DNA of 64,000 nt from Polaromonas sp. (GTDB lineage Bacteria; Pseudomonadota; Gammaproteobacteria; Burkholderiales; Burkholderiaceae_C), in the NCBI RefSeq assembly GCF_012927485.1, contig NZ_JABBPC010000032.1, forward strand, positions 62,001-126,000, given 5' to 3'. The translations under genes were made by a program, and so were the position numbers. Below are positions 37,127-47,784 of the stretch, one piece after another (the stretch's first letter is position 1; each line of letters starts with the position of its first letter). A model generated the notes under the pieces. That model worked only from the letters and a program-made list of their open reading frames with translations, searched no databases and was not told the DNA's origin.

Positions 37127-38875
37127 ATGCAAGCAGAAAGTTTCATCGTCGGCAAGGATGCCTCGCTCGAATCCTCGATCAACACCATGCAGGCCAAACT
37201 GGAAGGCCTTGGCTTTCATATCGAAGAACGCTCGTGGCTTAACCCTGTCGACGGTATCTGGTCCGTGCATGTGCGCGACCGGGATTGCCCACTGATGTTC
37301 ACCAACGGCAAGGGCGCCTCAAAATTAGCGTCGCTGGCCAGTGCGCTGGGTGAGTTCTTTGAGCGCCTTTCCTGCAACTATTTCTGGAACCATTACTACC
37401 TCGGCCAACGCTACGCCGAAAGCGAAAAAGGGGGAGGGGACCGCAGTTTTGTGCATTATCCGCATGAGCAATGGTTTCAGCCCGAAGAAGACGGCGAATG
37501 GCCGCAGGCGCTGCTGACACCCGAACTTCAGCAGTTCTACAACCCCAAGGGAAGTATCCACGCCAGCATGCTAGTGGACTTTAACTCGGGCAACGCCGAA
37601 CGCGGCATTTGCGCCATTCCCTATGTCCGCCAGCGCGACAACGCGACTGTTTATTTCCCTGTTAACGTCATCGGCAACCTGTACGTCAGCAATGGCATGT
37701 CAGCCGGTAATACGCGGGCCGAGGCGCGGACGCAAGCGCTGTCGGAAATTTTTGAACGCCACATCAAGTTCCGCATCATCAGCGAAGGGCTGTGTCTGCC
37801 TGACGTGCCCGAGGACGTCATCGCCCGCTATCCGCGCATCGCGGCCGGCGTACAGGGCTTGCGCGACGCCGGCTTCGGCATTCTGGTCAAGGACGCCTCG
37901 CTCGGCGGCAACTATCCGGTGATGAATGTGACGCTGCTGAATCCGCAGGACCAGGGCTGCTTCTCCAGCTTCGGCGCGCACCCGCGCTTTGAGATTGCAT
38001 TGGAACGCGCCTTGACGGAGCTGCTTCAAGGCCGTGCGCTTGACGCCCTCGCCGGATTCCCCGAACCTGGTTTCGACCTCGAAGAAATCGCCAGTTCGCC
38101 CAACATCGAGATCCACTTTGTCGATTCCAGCGGCATCATCAGTTGGAACTTCCTCGGCACGAAGCCGGACTTTGCCTTTCACGACTGGAACTTCAGCACC
38201 AGCACCGCCGAAGACTACGCCTGGCTGGTTGAATGCGTTCACGCCAGCGGCCATGATATTTACGTGGCTGACTTCAACCATCTGGGGGTCTATGCCTGCC
38301 GGGTTCTGGTTCCGGGAATGTCAGAGATCTACCCGATCGACGAACTTGAATGGGAAAACAACAGCGTGGCCAACAGCATTCGCGAAGCGATCCTGCATTT
38401 GCCCGAACTCGATCAGGCGGAATGTGCCGATTTGCTCGACACGCTCAATGAAAGTGGCTTGACGGAGGATCGCCTGGTTGCGGCCTTGATCGGCCTGGCG
38501 CCTGGCGACGACGCGTTCTGGAGAGACCTGCGCGTTGGTGAACTCAAAACGCTGTTGGCGCTGGCTTGCGGTAACCGAGAAGCCGTCGACGAAGGCTGTG
38601 AATGGATTCGCCATTTCGGACAGATCAACATCGAGCGGCGACGTGTTTACGGCTGTATCGAGAGTCTGCAGAAGCTTGAAGATTCGGCCAGTTTTGCAGC
38701 GACTCTCCAAATTTTGTACGGTGCCGAGACGTTGCGCCAGGCGCAGGCACTGCTTGGAGGCGAGCTACGCTTCTTCGGCCAGCCCTCTCTCGGCATGAAT
38801 CTCGTCAACTGCGACATGCACCAACGCTTGCTCGCCGCCTACGGCAAGCTTCACAAAAGCGAACAGACAGCATGA
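37127..38875 (+). CDS. ycaO: YcaO family protein (RimO accessory type)
   Basis: A 582-residue protein, the length of E. coli YcaO, which supports RimO in methylthiolation of ribosomal protein S12; the YcaO core is an ATP-dependent amide-activating fold. Family regions include TNGKGASKLASLASALGEFF near residue 65, AGNTRAEARTQALSEIFERH (the ATP-binding helix) and FSSFGAHPRFEIALERALTE. The C-terminal 180 residues form the helical extension typical of E. coli-type YcaO. AGGA precedes the ATG. It is coupled by ATGA to a RIO kinase gene. Confidence 0.9.
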   Translation: MQAESFIVGKDASLESSINTMQAKLEGLGFHIEERSWLNPVDGIWSVHVRDRDCPLMFTNGKGASKLASLASALGEFFERLSCNYFWNHYYLGQRYAESEKGGGDRSFVHYPHEQWFQPEEDGEWPQALLTPELQQFYNPKGSIHASMLVDFNSGNAERGICAIPYVRQRDNATVYFPVNVIGNLYVSNGMSAGNTRAEARTQALSEIFERHIKFRIISEGLCLPDVPEDVIARYPRIAAGVQGLRDAGFGILVKDASLGGNYPVMNVTLLNPQDQGCFSSFGAHPRFEIALERALTELLQGRALDALAGFPEPGFDLEEIASSPNIEIHFVDSSGIISWNFLGTKPDFAFHDWNFSTSTAEDYAWLVECVHASGHDIYVADFNHLGVYACRVLVPGMSEIYPIDELEWENNSVANSIREAILHLPELDQAECADLLDTLNESGLTEDRLVAALIGLAPGDDAFWRDLRVGELKTLLALACGNREAVDEGCEWIRHFGQINIERRRVYGCIESLQKLEDSASFAATLQILYGAETLRQAQALLGGELRFFGQPSLGMNLVNCDMHQRLLAAYGKLHKSEQTA

Positions 38876-39717
38876 AGACGCCCAGCAGAATCGAGCCTCT
38901 GGTCACCGACGGGTTGGTCGACAAGGTAATCCGCCAGCTCATGAGCGGCAAGGAGGCCATGGTTTACGTGGTCCAGAGCGGCGACGAAGTGCTCTGCGCC
39001 AAGGTCTACAAGGAGGCCAACAAACGCAGTTTCCGGCAGGCCGTCGATTACACCGAAGGTCGCAAGATCAAGAACAGCCGGCAGGCCCGAGCGATGGCAA
39101 AGGGCTCCAAATACGGTCGTCAGGAACAGGAAGCCGCCTGGCAGCATGCGGAGGTTGACGCGTTGTACCGCCTTGCCGCAGCCGGGGTGCGAGTGCCGAC
39201 CCCCTACAATTTCCACGAAGGCGTGTTGTTGATGGAACTGGTGACCGACGAAAACGGTGCACCGGCGCCGCGGCTCAACGACGTGGTATTGAGCCCGGAC
39301 GATGCCCGGCGCTACCACGCCGTTTTGATCCGGCAGGTGGTCCGGATGCTCTGCGCTGGCATCGTGCACGGCGATCTTTCAGAGTACAACGTGCTGGTCG
39401 ATAGCGACGGCCCGGTGATCATCGACCTGCCGCAGGCGATCGACGCCGCGGCCAACAATAACGCCAGCCGAATGCTGGAACGCGACGTCGACAACCTCGC
39501 GACTTACTTCGGTCAATTTGCTCCCGAGCTTCTGCGCACCAATTACGGCAAGGAAATCTGGTCACTCTATGAAACCGGCATGCTACAGCCGGAGAGCGTG
39601 CTCACCGGGCACTGCAGGCGTCATGAAAAACTTGCCGACCTCAATGCCGTCATGCGGGTGATCGATGCGGCGCGCGACGAAGACACGGCGCGGCGCGCGC
39701 GCAAAGTAGCACCATGA
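38872..39717 (+). CDS. RIO-type serine protein kinase
   Basis: A 281-residue atypical protein kinase of the RIO1-like group. The ATP loop is SGKEAMVYVVQSG, the lysine-bearing strand LCAKVYKEA, the catalytic loop GIVHGDLSEYNVLV and the metal-binding loop PVIIDLPQAID. Archaeal and eukaryotic RIO kinases act in ribosome maturation; the role of bacterial members is unclear. ATGA overlaps link it to ycaO upstream and a prenyltransferase gene downstream. The ribosome-related YcaO partner makes a translation role attractive. Confidence 0.9.
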   Translation: MKTPSRIEPLVTDGLVDKVIRQLMSGKEAMVYVVQSGDEVLCAKVYKEANKRSFRQAVDYTEGRKIKNSRQARAMAKGSKYGRQEQEAAWQHAEVDALYRLAAAGVRVPTPYNFHEGVLLMELVTDENGAPAPRLNDVVLSPDDARRYHAVLIRQVVRMLCAGIVHGDLSEYNVLVDSDGPVIIDLPQAIDAAANNNASRMLERDVDNLATYFGQFAPELLRTNYGKEIWSLYETGMLQPESVLTGHCRRHEKLADLNAVMRVIDAARDEDTARRARKVAP

Positions 39718-40658
39718 ACCCACCCGAACCTAACCGGCAGCGTTTTGGTAACCCGTTTGTCAAGTACTTTGCCGCGACGCGACCTGCCTTTCTGAGCGTG
39801 ACGCTGGTGGGGACTTTGATTGGCCTGGCGACGGCTAGCGCCGACGGTCTGACGATCAACGGGGTGAAAGCGCTGCTGACGGTATTGTTCGCGCTCGTGG
39901 CTCATGCCGGCGCAAACGTGGTGAACGATTACTACGATGCACTGAACGGTGCGGACGCCAACAATCAAACGCGATTGTTTCCGTTCACCGGGGGTAGCCG
40001 ATTCATCCAGAATGGTGTCTTGACCCTGCGCGAAACTCGGCGCTTTGGCTATGCCCTTCTTGGTGCGGTGATTCCAGCTGGTTTGTGGTTGACCGCGCAT
40101 TCGGCTGGCGGTCTTCTTTTGATTGGTCTGATCGGGTTGCTGATGGCCTGGGCCTACTCTGCGCCGCCTTTGCAGCTGATGGCGCGCGGCGTCGGTGAGG
40201 GCGCGATTACCGGCGGCTGGCTCCTGGTGGTGCTGGGTACCGATTTCGTGCAACGCGGAGAATTCTCTTCCCACCCGCTGGTGGCCGGATTCCCCTTCGC
40301 GCTTTTGGTCGCCGCCATTCTTTACCTCAACCAGTTTCCCGACGCGCTGGCTGATGCAGCCAGCGGCAAGCGTACGCTGGTGGTCCTCCTCGGCCCGCAA
40401 AAAGCGCGCTGGGGCTACATCGTTCTGATTTCGGCGGCTTATCTTTGGCTCGCGTTTTCCGTCGTTCTGGGCGCTTTGCCGCCGTCGTGTGTCGCGGGAC
40501 TCTTGCCAGCCGTTTGGTCTGTCAAGGCCAGCCGACGGCTGCTTGCGGAGGCAGATAATCCCGCGCGACTGACGCCAGCCATCAAGGAAACGATCGCCGC
40601 CGCGAATATCCACGGCATTTTTATTTCAATCGCCTTGGCTTTGACCCACCGCGTTTGA
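39714..40658 (+). CDS. UbiA/MenA-type prenyltransferase
   Basis: A 314-residue integral membrane prenyltransferase with about eight helices. The first Asp motif is NVVNDYYDALNGAD and the second is NQFPDALADAASGKRTL, the pattern of MenA-like enzymes. It starts by ATGA overlap with the RIO kinase gene. No menaquinone or ubiquinone genes are adjacent, so the aromatic acceptor is unknown. Its coupling to ycaO and a kinase gene is unusual. Confidence 0.88.
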   Translation: MNPPEPNRQRFGNPFVKYFAATRPAFLSVTLVGTLIGLATASADGLTINGVKALLTVLFALVAHAGANVVNDYYDALNGADANNQTRLFPFTGGSRFIQNGVLTLRETRRFGYALLGAVIPAGLWLTAHSAGGLLLIGLIGLLMAWAYSAPPLQLMARGVGEGAITGGWLLVVLGTDFVQRGEFSSHPLVAGFPFALLVAAILYLNQFPDALADAASGKRTLVVLLGPQKARWGYIVLISAAYLWLAFSVVLGALPPSCVAGLLPAVWSVKASRRLLAEADNPARLTPAIKETIAAANIHGIFISIALALTHRV

Positions 40659-40675
40659 TCCGTCCACTCCGACGT

Positions 40676-40695
40676 CCTGCTCGTGACGGAGCAGG
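40676..40695. terminator. hairpin between convergent genes
   Basis: CCTGCTC-GTGACG-GAGCAGG, a perfect 7-base-pair stem, lies 17 bases after the prenyltransferase stop and before the convergent rhlE end. No T-run follows, so the terminator role is tentative. Confidence 0.35.
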
Positions 40696-40772
40696 CACCA
40701 TCGCAGCCGAAAAGCCCACGCATGGCGGGATGGTGTCAGCGCTCGGATCGAAAACCAGGTGAACGCTCTGCT

Positions 40773-40789
40773 GCTATTGAATAAATAGC
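40773..40789. repeat. AT-rich palindrome of a Comamonadaceae-type dispersed repeat
   Basis: GCTATT-GAATA-AATAGC inside a more AT-rich 40-base stretch between the convergent prenyltransferase and rhlE genes. Similar GCTATN-AATAGC elements are scattered between genes in Comamonadaceae genomes, from my general knowledge; only one clear copy is seen in this window. Confidence 0.35.
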
Positions 40790-40821
40790 TGCGCATGAGC
40801 CTTGCACAGAAGCCCTAAGTC

Positions 40822-42561
40822 CTATCGGCCGGAAAACGAGCCAGGTCCGCCGGACCGACGCGGTCCGTTGTTACGACCCCCAGCACCGCCGCCGCCACCA
40901 GAGCCACCGCCGGAACGGTTTCCGCGGAAGTTGTTGCGGTTGCCCGTCGGTTGTCCAGAGGAAGGAAATCCCGAAGAAGCGTGGCTGGCCGGCTGCTGGT
41001 CATCGAAGTTGTTGCGTGGCTCGCTGTCGCGTTGACGAGGCGCTTGTGCGTAGGCGTTTCTGGGTTGCCCCGAAGGTTGGCCACCTTGTGAATAACCCGA
41101 GTTTTGGCGTGGTTGGCCTTGCGGGGCAGGGCCGCGACGACCGCCATTACCCGCATTACCGCCGCGGCTGTCGCCACGGCTTTCACCGCCATTGCCACCG
41201 ACTGGATTGCGACCGCGCCCACCGCCATTGCTACCGCCGCCGGCGCTGCGTTCGCCGCCACGCCCTGGCTGGGCACCTTTGGTGTCGCGGATGCGCGTCA
41301 TCATTTCGCTGCGTGCTGCTTTTGCGGCAGCCTGCATGACGTCGCGGCTGGGCGGTTTGCCCAGGCCACCCCAAATGGTCTGGCGGCCCATCGCCAGAGG
41401 CTCGGCTTTTTCGCCCGGTTCGGCTTCAAAACCAGGTACGACCACTTTCTCGATATTCTGTTTGGTGAAGCGCTCGATGTCTTGCATGAAGCCTTCTTCG
41501 TCCAGGCACACCAGACTCACCGCCTCGCCGCTGTTGCCCGCGCGGCCAGTGCGGCCGATACGGTGCACATAGTCTTCGCTGACGTTAGGGATCTCGTAAT
41601 TCACCACATGTGGCAGCTCATCGATATCAATGCCGCGAGCGGCAATGTCGGTGGCTACCAGTGCGCGGATGTCGCCGCTCTTGAAGCCCTGCAGGGCTTG
41701 CGTGCGGGCCGTCTGGCTTTTATTTCCGTGCAGCGCCATGGCGACGATGCCGTTTTTGGTCAGGTGTTCCGCGACGTTATTGGCGCCGAACTTGGTGCGC
41801 GTGAACACCAGCACCTGACTCCAGTTGTGCTCGTTGATGATGTGCGTCAGCAGCGCTTTCTTTTTGCCGCGACCAACCGGGTGAATCGTTTGCGTGATGC
41901 GCTGCACGGTGGTGTTGCGCGGAGTCACCTGAATGGATACCGGGCTGCGCAGCAGGCCATTGGCCAGTTCGCGTATTTCGTCGCTAAAGGTGGCGCTGAA
42001 CAGCAGCGTCTGCTTCTGCTTGGGCACCAGGGCCAGCACCTTTTTAATGTCGTGAATGAAGCCCATGTCCAACATGCGGTCGGCTTCGTCGAGCACCAAA
42101 ATTTGTACCTGGCTCAGATCCAGCGTGCCTTGGCCGGCATGATCGAGCAGGCGTCCGGGAGTGGCGACCAGAATGTCCACGCCACGACGCAGTTTTTCGA
42201 TTTGCGCGCCCATGCCGACGCCGCCGAACATCACCATCGAGGTGAGGTCCAGGTATTTGCCGTAAGTGCGTACGCTTTCTTCCACCTGGGCGGCCAGCTC
42301 GCGTGTGGGCGTCATGATGAGCGCGCGCACCGCATTGACGCCGCGCCGATTGGTTAGCCGGGGCTCCGTGCTCAGGCGCTGCAGCATCGGCAGGGTAAAC
42401 GCGGCCGTCTTGCCGGTGCCGGTTTGAGCGCCGCCGAGCAAGTCGTTGCCCGCAAGCATGGCCGGAATGGCCTGTGCCTGAATGGGCGTGGGAGTTTCGT
42501 AGCCTTGCTCAAGCACAGCTTTAAGAATGGCCGGGGCCAAGTTCAATTCTTCAAATGTCAT
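40822..42561 (-). CDS. rhlE: DEAD-box RNA helicase RhlE
   Basis: ATP-dependent RNA helicase of 579 residues. Motifs in order: Q motif near [14 protein letters not shown] and TPIQAQAIP, Walker [41 protein letters not shown], and [10 protein letters not shown]. The C-terminal 170 residues are a low-complexity Gly/Arg/Asn tail with [20 protein letters not shown] repeats, usual for RhlE and probably RNA-binding. Likely role is ribosome assembly or RNA turnover. It is divergent from ettA. Confidence 0.95.
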   Translation of the reverse strand: MTFEELNLAPAILKAVLEQGYETPTPIQAQAIPAMLAGNDLLGGAQTGTGKTAAFTLPMLQRLSTEPRLTNRRGVNAVRALIMTPTRELAAQVEESVRTYGKYLDLTSMVMFGGVGMGAQIEKLRRGVDILVATPGRLLDHAGQGTLDLSQVQILVLDEADRMLDMGFIHDIKKVLALVPKQKQTLLFSATFSDEIRELANGLLRSPVSIQVTPRNTTVQRITQTIHPVGRGKKKALLTHIINEHNWSQVLVFTRTKFGANNVAEHLTKNGIVAMALHGNKSQTARTQALQGFKSGDIRALVATDIAARGIDIDELPHVVNYEIPNVSEDYVHRIGRTGRAGNSGEAVSLVCLDEEGFMQDIERFTKQNIEKVVVPGFEAEPGEKAEPLAMGRQTIWGGLGKPPSRDVMQAAAKAARSEMMTRIRDTKGAQPGRGGERSAGGGSNGGGRGRNPVGGNGGESRGDSRGGNAGNGGRRGPAPQGQPRQNSGYSQGGQPSGQPRNAYAQAPRQRDSEPRNNFDDQQPASHASSGFPSSGQPTGNRNNFRGNRSGGGSGGGGGAGGRNNGPRRSGGPGSFSGR

Positions 42562-42929
42562 GGTGTTGCGCCCAGTGGACGCTTTAGATCGGCCCGTTGG
42601 GCGCTTTGTTTGAAAGCAACCCGCCAGTCAAAGGCAGATGGAGTCAGAAAGTTGGGCTAAAAACCCTGTAAGTAGTGACTGAAGGTACTACCCAGAATAT
42701 GCCCGAATATTGAAGGCAACTGGAACCACCAACCTAAGTATTGTGGCACGGAACGATAATCTGGGTATTCACGTTAAAAACGCGCCTTGGTTTGAGGTGT
42801 CGGCCTGCAGAGGATGGCGTGTGGTTTTAGTCTGCGAAGACAATTGCAAATGCCTGTAAAAATCCTGTGCACAGGCGGCTAGCAGTCCGTTTCTTTGCGT
42901 TGTTTCCTATTTTTATCAAAGTAATTCTG
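42562..42929. other. divergent promoter region of rhlE and ettA
   Basis: A 368-base gap between divergent starts, without a supported gene. It contains a perfect 12-base palindrome CCTGTGCACAGG at 42864-42875. Promoters for both genes should be here, but no convincing hexamer pair could be fixed by eye. Confidence 0.4.
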
Positions 42930-44591
<1,662 letters not shown>

Positions 44592-44608
44592 TTCCGGGAC
44601 CTTAAGCG

Positions 44609-45145
44609 ATGACCGACCAAGAAGTTTTAAAGCAGACCCGGCAGTGGCTCGAAGTAGCCGTGATCGGGCTGAACTTATGCCCGTTCGCCAAAGCGGTGTA
44701 TGTGAAAAACCAGGTGAGGATGGTCGTGAGCCACGCCCGGCACGCCGACGACCTGCTGGAAGAGCTCGACCGCGAGCTCAAGCTTTTCGTTGCGACGCCG
44801 GCGGAGGAGGTGGACACCACCTTGCTGATTCACCCCACGCTGTTTGAAGAATTCCTCGACTTCAATGATTTTCTGGCAATTGCGGAAGACGTCGTCAACG
44901 AGCATGGGCTTGAAGGTGTTGTGCAATTGGCAAGCTTTCACCCGAAGTTCCAGTTCGACGGAACTGCGCCAGAAGATATTGGCAACTACACCAACCGCGC
45001 TCCGTTTGCCATCATGCATCTGATTCGCGAGGCAAGTATTGATCGCGCAGTAGAAGCATTTCCCGAAGCCGAAGCCATTTTTGAAGTGAACATCAAGACG
45101 CTGGAGAAGCTTGGGCACGAAGGTTGGAAGGGGCTCGGGCTGTAA
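44609..45145 (+). CDS. DUF1415 family protein
   Basis: A 178-residue cytosolic protein. TRQWLEVAVIGLNLCPFAKA is the conserved DUF1415 N-terminus with its NLCPFA motif, and LASFHPKFQFDGTAPEDIGNYTNRAP (cited in part) is the second conserved block. No activity is established. It begins 17 bases after ettA on the same strand and may be co-transcribed with it. Confidence 0.88.
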   Translation: MTDQEVLKQTRQWLEVAVIGLNLCPFAKAVYVKNQVRMVVSHARHADDLLEELDRELKLFVATPAEEVDTTLLIHPTLFEEFLDFNDFLAIAEDVVNEHGLEGVVQLASFHPKFQFDGTAPEDIGNYTNRAPFAIMHLIREASIDRAVEAFPEAEAIFEVNIKTLEKLGHEGWKGLGL

Positions 45146-45198
45146 GCCGTGTTGGGCCGCCTGCTGCAGCCACTCACCTTAACCACGGAGTATTTGAC

Positions 45199-45810
45199 AT
45201 GGCGGGCCCGACGACTGAGTTTTGGCAAGAACGTTTCGAGAAAAAGCAGACAGGATGGGACCGAGCTGGCCCAAGTCCTCAGCTTACAGCGTGGCTCGAT
45301 AGTGGTGAACTTCAACCCTGCCGTATCGCCGTCCCAGGCTGCGGTAGTGGCTGGGAAGTCGCAGAACTCGCGAAACGCGGCTTTGAAGTCCTGGCAATCG
45401 ACTACACCGCAGCCGCTGTAGAAACAACGCGGGCTCTTGTGGACGCCCAGGGCCTCCACGCAGAGGTCATTCAAGCGGATGTGCTGAGCTTCCAACCCGG
45501 AAAACCGTTTGATGCCATTTACGAGCAAACCTGCTTGTGCGCGATTCATCCGGAGTATTGGCTCGATTATTCCCGGCAATTGCTTCAGTGGCTAAAACAA
45601 GGCGGTAGTCTATGGGCGATGTTCATGCAGGTGATACGGCCAGCCGCCAGTCAGGAGGGTTTCATCGAGGGTCCGCCCTATCACTGCGACATTAACGCCA
45701 TGAGAGTTCTGTTCCGTGAGGCTGATTGGGTGTGGCCGAAGCCGCCCTACGCCAGAGTATCCCATCCCAGACTTTCGCATGAACTGGCGCTGCGCCTGGT
45801 CCGAAAATAG
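45199..45810 (+). CDS. TPMT-type SAM-dependent methyltransferase
   Basis: A 203-residue class I methyltransferase of the thiopurine methyltransferase superfamily. FWQERFEKKQTGWDRAGPSP is the conserved opening, IAVPGCGSGWEVAELAKRG the SAM-binding motif I, and VLAIDYTAAAVE motif II. The family methylates thiols, selenium or tellurium compounds, or thiopurines; the substrate is not deducible. The ATG at 45199 has GGAG 8 bases upstream; an upstream in-frame start overlaps DUF1415 and is less likely. Confidence 0.87.
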   Translation: MAGPTTEFWQERFEKKQTGWDRAGPSPQLTAWLDSGELQPCRIAVPGCGSGWEVAELAKRGFEVLAIDYTAAAVETTRALVDAQGLHAEVIQADVLSFQPGKPFDAIYEQTCLCAIHPEYWLDYSRQLLQWLKQGGSLWAMFMQVIRPAASQEGFIEGPPYHCDINAMRVLFREADWVWPKPPYARVSHPRLSHELALRLVRK

Positions 45811-46041
45811 GCCATAGTATTGCTGAAATTTTTGGGCTAAATCAGTCACCGTCACGGTTTTGAAGACCGGTCATTCCCGGCCACCACCTGTAAAACAGAA
45901 GCAGTCACTCCGAGGGCCTGTTTTGAATCTTCAGCATGACGTCTGGCTGCATGGTTCCCTTTGGCACCCGGTAAATCCTCGCGGCTTTGAGGCGTCGTTC
46001 ATAGAGACCTGCGGCGCCTGTCCTTCTGGCCCCTGCCCGGG

Positions 46042-47775
46042 TTATTCAATGCTGGCCAGACTCGCGCCTGCGGACTGGTAACTGCCGGCCCGGGCCTGCA
46101 GTGTGATGCGCCCGCTGCGATGGGCGGTGACCTGCAGCTCCATTTTCATGGCTTCCATGACGGCAATCACGTCGCCCTTGTTGACCTCGCTGCCGTCAGC
46201 CACGCTCCATGACTGCAAGGTACCGGCGATGGGCGATGCCACGGCGTCGCTATCTTCGGTGGTTTCAGCCGGGCCTGCAGGTGCGCCGTCTGCGCTGCTC
46301 TGGGGTGTCAGCATGCCGCGCAACAGTTCGGCGGGCAGGCCAAGGGAGACACGGCGCCCGTCGATTTCCATCGCGGTGCGAAAGAGGCTGGCGTCCGGGA
46401 CCGGTTCAGCGCGGGCGGCGGCGGCCACGGTGTTGGCAAAGTTGGTTTCGATCCAGCGCGTGTGGACCTTGAAAGGTTCTTCGGAGACAAAATCCGGGTG
46501 CGCCATGACCGCCCGGTGAAAGGGCAACACCGTGGCGACGCCTTCGATGCGGAACTCCTGTAGCGCCCGGCGCGCACGAGCTATGGCCTGCTGGCGGGTG
46601 GCGCCGGTGACGATGAGCTTGGCCATCAGAGAATCGAACGTGCCGGGCACGGTGGACATGGACTCGACGCCGGCGTCTACGCGCACGCCCGGACCCGACG
46701 GCGGTGCAAACATCGTGACCAGACCCGGCGACGGCAGAAAGCCACGTCCCACGTCTTCGGCGTTGATGCGGAACTCAAAGGCGTGGCCTTGTGGTGCCGG
46801 TGTCTCGGTGATGGTCAGCGCGTGGCCATCGGCGATGCGCAACTGCTCGACAACCAGGTCGATGCCGGTAGTCTGCTCGGTGACGGTGTGTTCGACCTGA
46901 AGGCGCGTGTTGACTTCGAGGAAGGAGATGGCGCCGCTGCCGCTGAGCAGGAACTCGACCGTGCCGGCGTTGGTGTAGCCGGCTTCGGTGCAGATGTCGT
47001 GCGCCGCCTGGTGGATGCGGCTGCGCTGCGCGTCGCTCAGGAACGGCGCGGGCGCTTCCTCGACCAGCTTTTGGTTGCGCCGCTGCAGCGAGCAGTCGCG
47101 CGTGCCCAGCACGATTACATGGCCATGGGTGTCGGCCAGTACCTGGGCCTCGATGTGACGCGGGCAGTCCAGGAACTGCTCGACAAAACACTCGCCGCGC
47201 CCAAACGCGGTGATGGCCTCGCGCACGGCAGATTCAAAAAGCTCGGCCACCTCGTCCATGCGCCACGCGATTTTCATACCGCGACCGCCACCACCAAACG
47301 CCGCTTTGATGATGACCGGCAGGCCATGCTGCTCGGCAAAGGCCAACACTTCGCTGGCGTCTTTAACGGGCTCTGTCGTGCCGGCCACCAGCGGGGCGCC
47401 TACTTTCAGCGCTATCTTGCGGGCCTGCACCTTGTCACCCAGGCGCGCAATCGCGGTGGGCGACGGGCCGATCCAGAGCAGGCCGGCATCGATCACCGCC
47501 TGGGCAAACGTGGCGCTTTCGGACAGAAAACCGTAGCCGGGATGCACCGCGTCGGCCCCGCTACGCACGGCCACGGCCAGCAGCTTCTCGATGTTCAGAT
47601 AGCTGTCGGCGGGGCGGTCGCCGCCCAGTCCATAGGCCTCGTCAGCCATGCGGGCATGCAGGGCGCCGAGGTCGGCATCGGCATACACCGCCACGGATTT
47701 GACGCCGTAATCAGCACAAGCGCGGGTGATGCGGACGGCGATTTCGCCCCGGTTGGCAATCAAAACTTTTTTCAT
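46042..47775 (-). CDS. biotin carboxylase fused to a biotinyl carrier domain
   Basis: A 577-residue protein with an AccC-type biotin carboxylase (opening [18 protein letters not shown]-grasp glycine loop [44 protein letters not shown]) and a C-terminal biotinyl domain with the biotin Lys in EAMKMELQV. This is the layout of acyl-CoA carboxylase alpha subunits, but no carboxyltransferase gene is present here. It is 9 bases after pxpBC, as the last gene of the oxoproline operon. Its role in that operon is unknown. Confidence 0.9.
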   Translation of the reverse strand: MKKVLIANRGEIAVRITRACADYGVKSVAVYADADLGALHARMADEAYGLGGDRPADSYLNIEKLLAVAVRSGADAVHPGYGFLSESATFAQAVIDAGLLWIGPSPTAIARLGDKVQARKIALKVGAPLVAGTTEPVKDASEVLAFAEQHGLPVIIKAAFGGGGRGMKIAWRMDEVAELFESAVREAITAFGRGECFVEQFLDCPRHIEAQVLADTHGHVIVLGTRDCSLQRRNQKLVEEAPAPFLSDAQRSRIHQAAHDICTEAGYTNAGTVEFLLSGSGAISFLEVNTRLQVEHTVTEQTTGIDLVVEQLRIADGHALTITETPAPQGHAFEFRINAEDVGRGFLPSPGLVTMFAPPSGPGVRVDAGVESMSTVPGTFDSLMAKLIVTGATRQQAIARARRALQEFRIEGVATVLPFHRAVMAHPDFVSEEPFKVHTRWIETNFANTVAAAARAEPVPDASLFRTAMEIDGRRVSLGLPAELLRGMLTPQSSADGAPAGPAETTEDSDAVASPIAGTLQSWSVADGSEVNKGDVIAVMEAMKMELQVTAHRSGRITLQARAGSYQSAGASLASIE

Positions 47776-47784
47776 GACGAGTCT

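Noticed and set aside
41104..42357. Plus-strand open frame (417 codons) opposite rhlE
   Set aside because: Antisense shadow; the helicase motifs are all on the minus strand and the plus-strand product is low-complexity His/Ala/Arg-rich.
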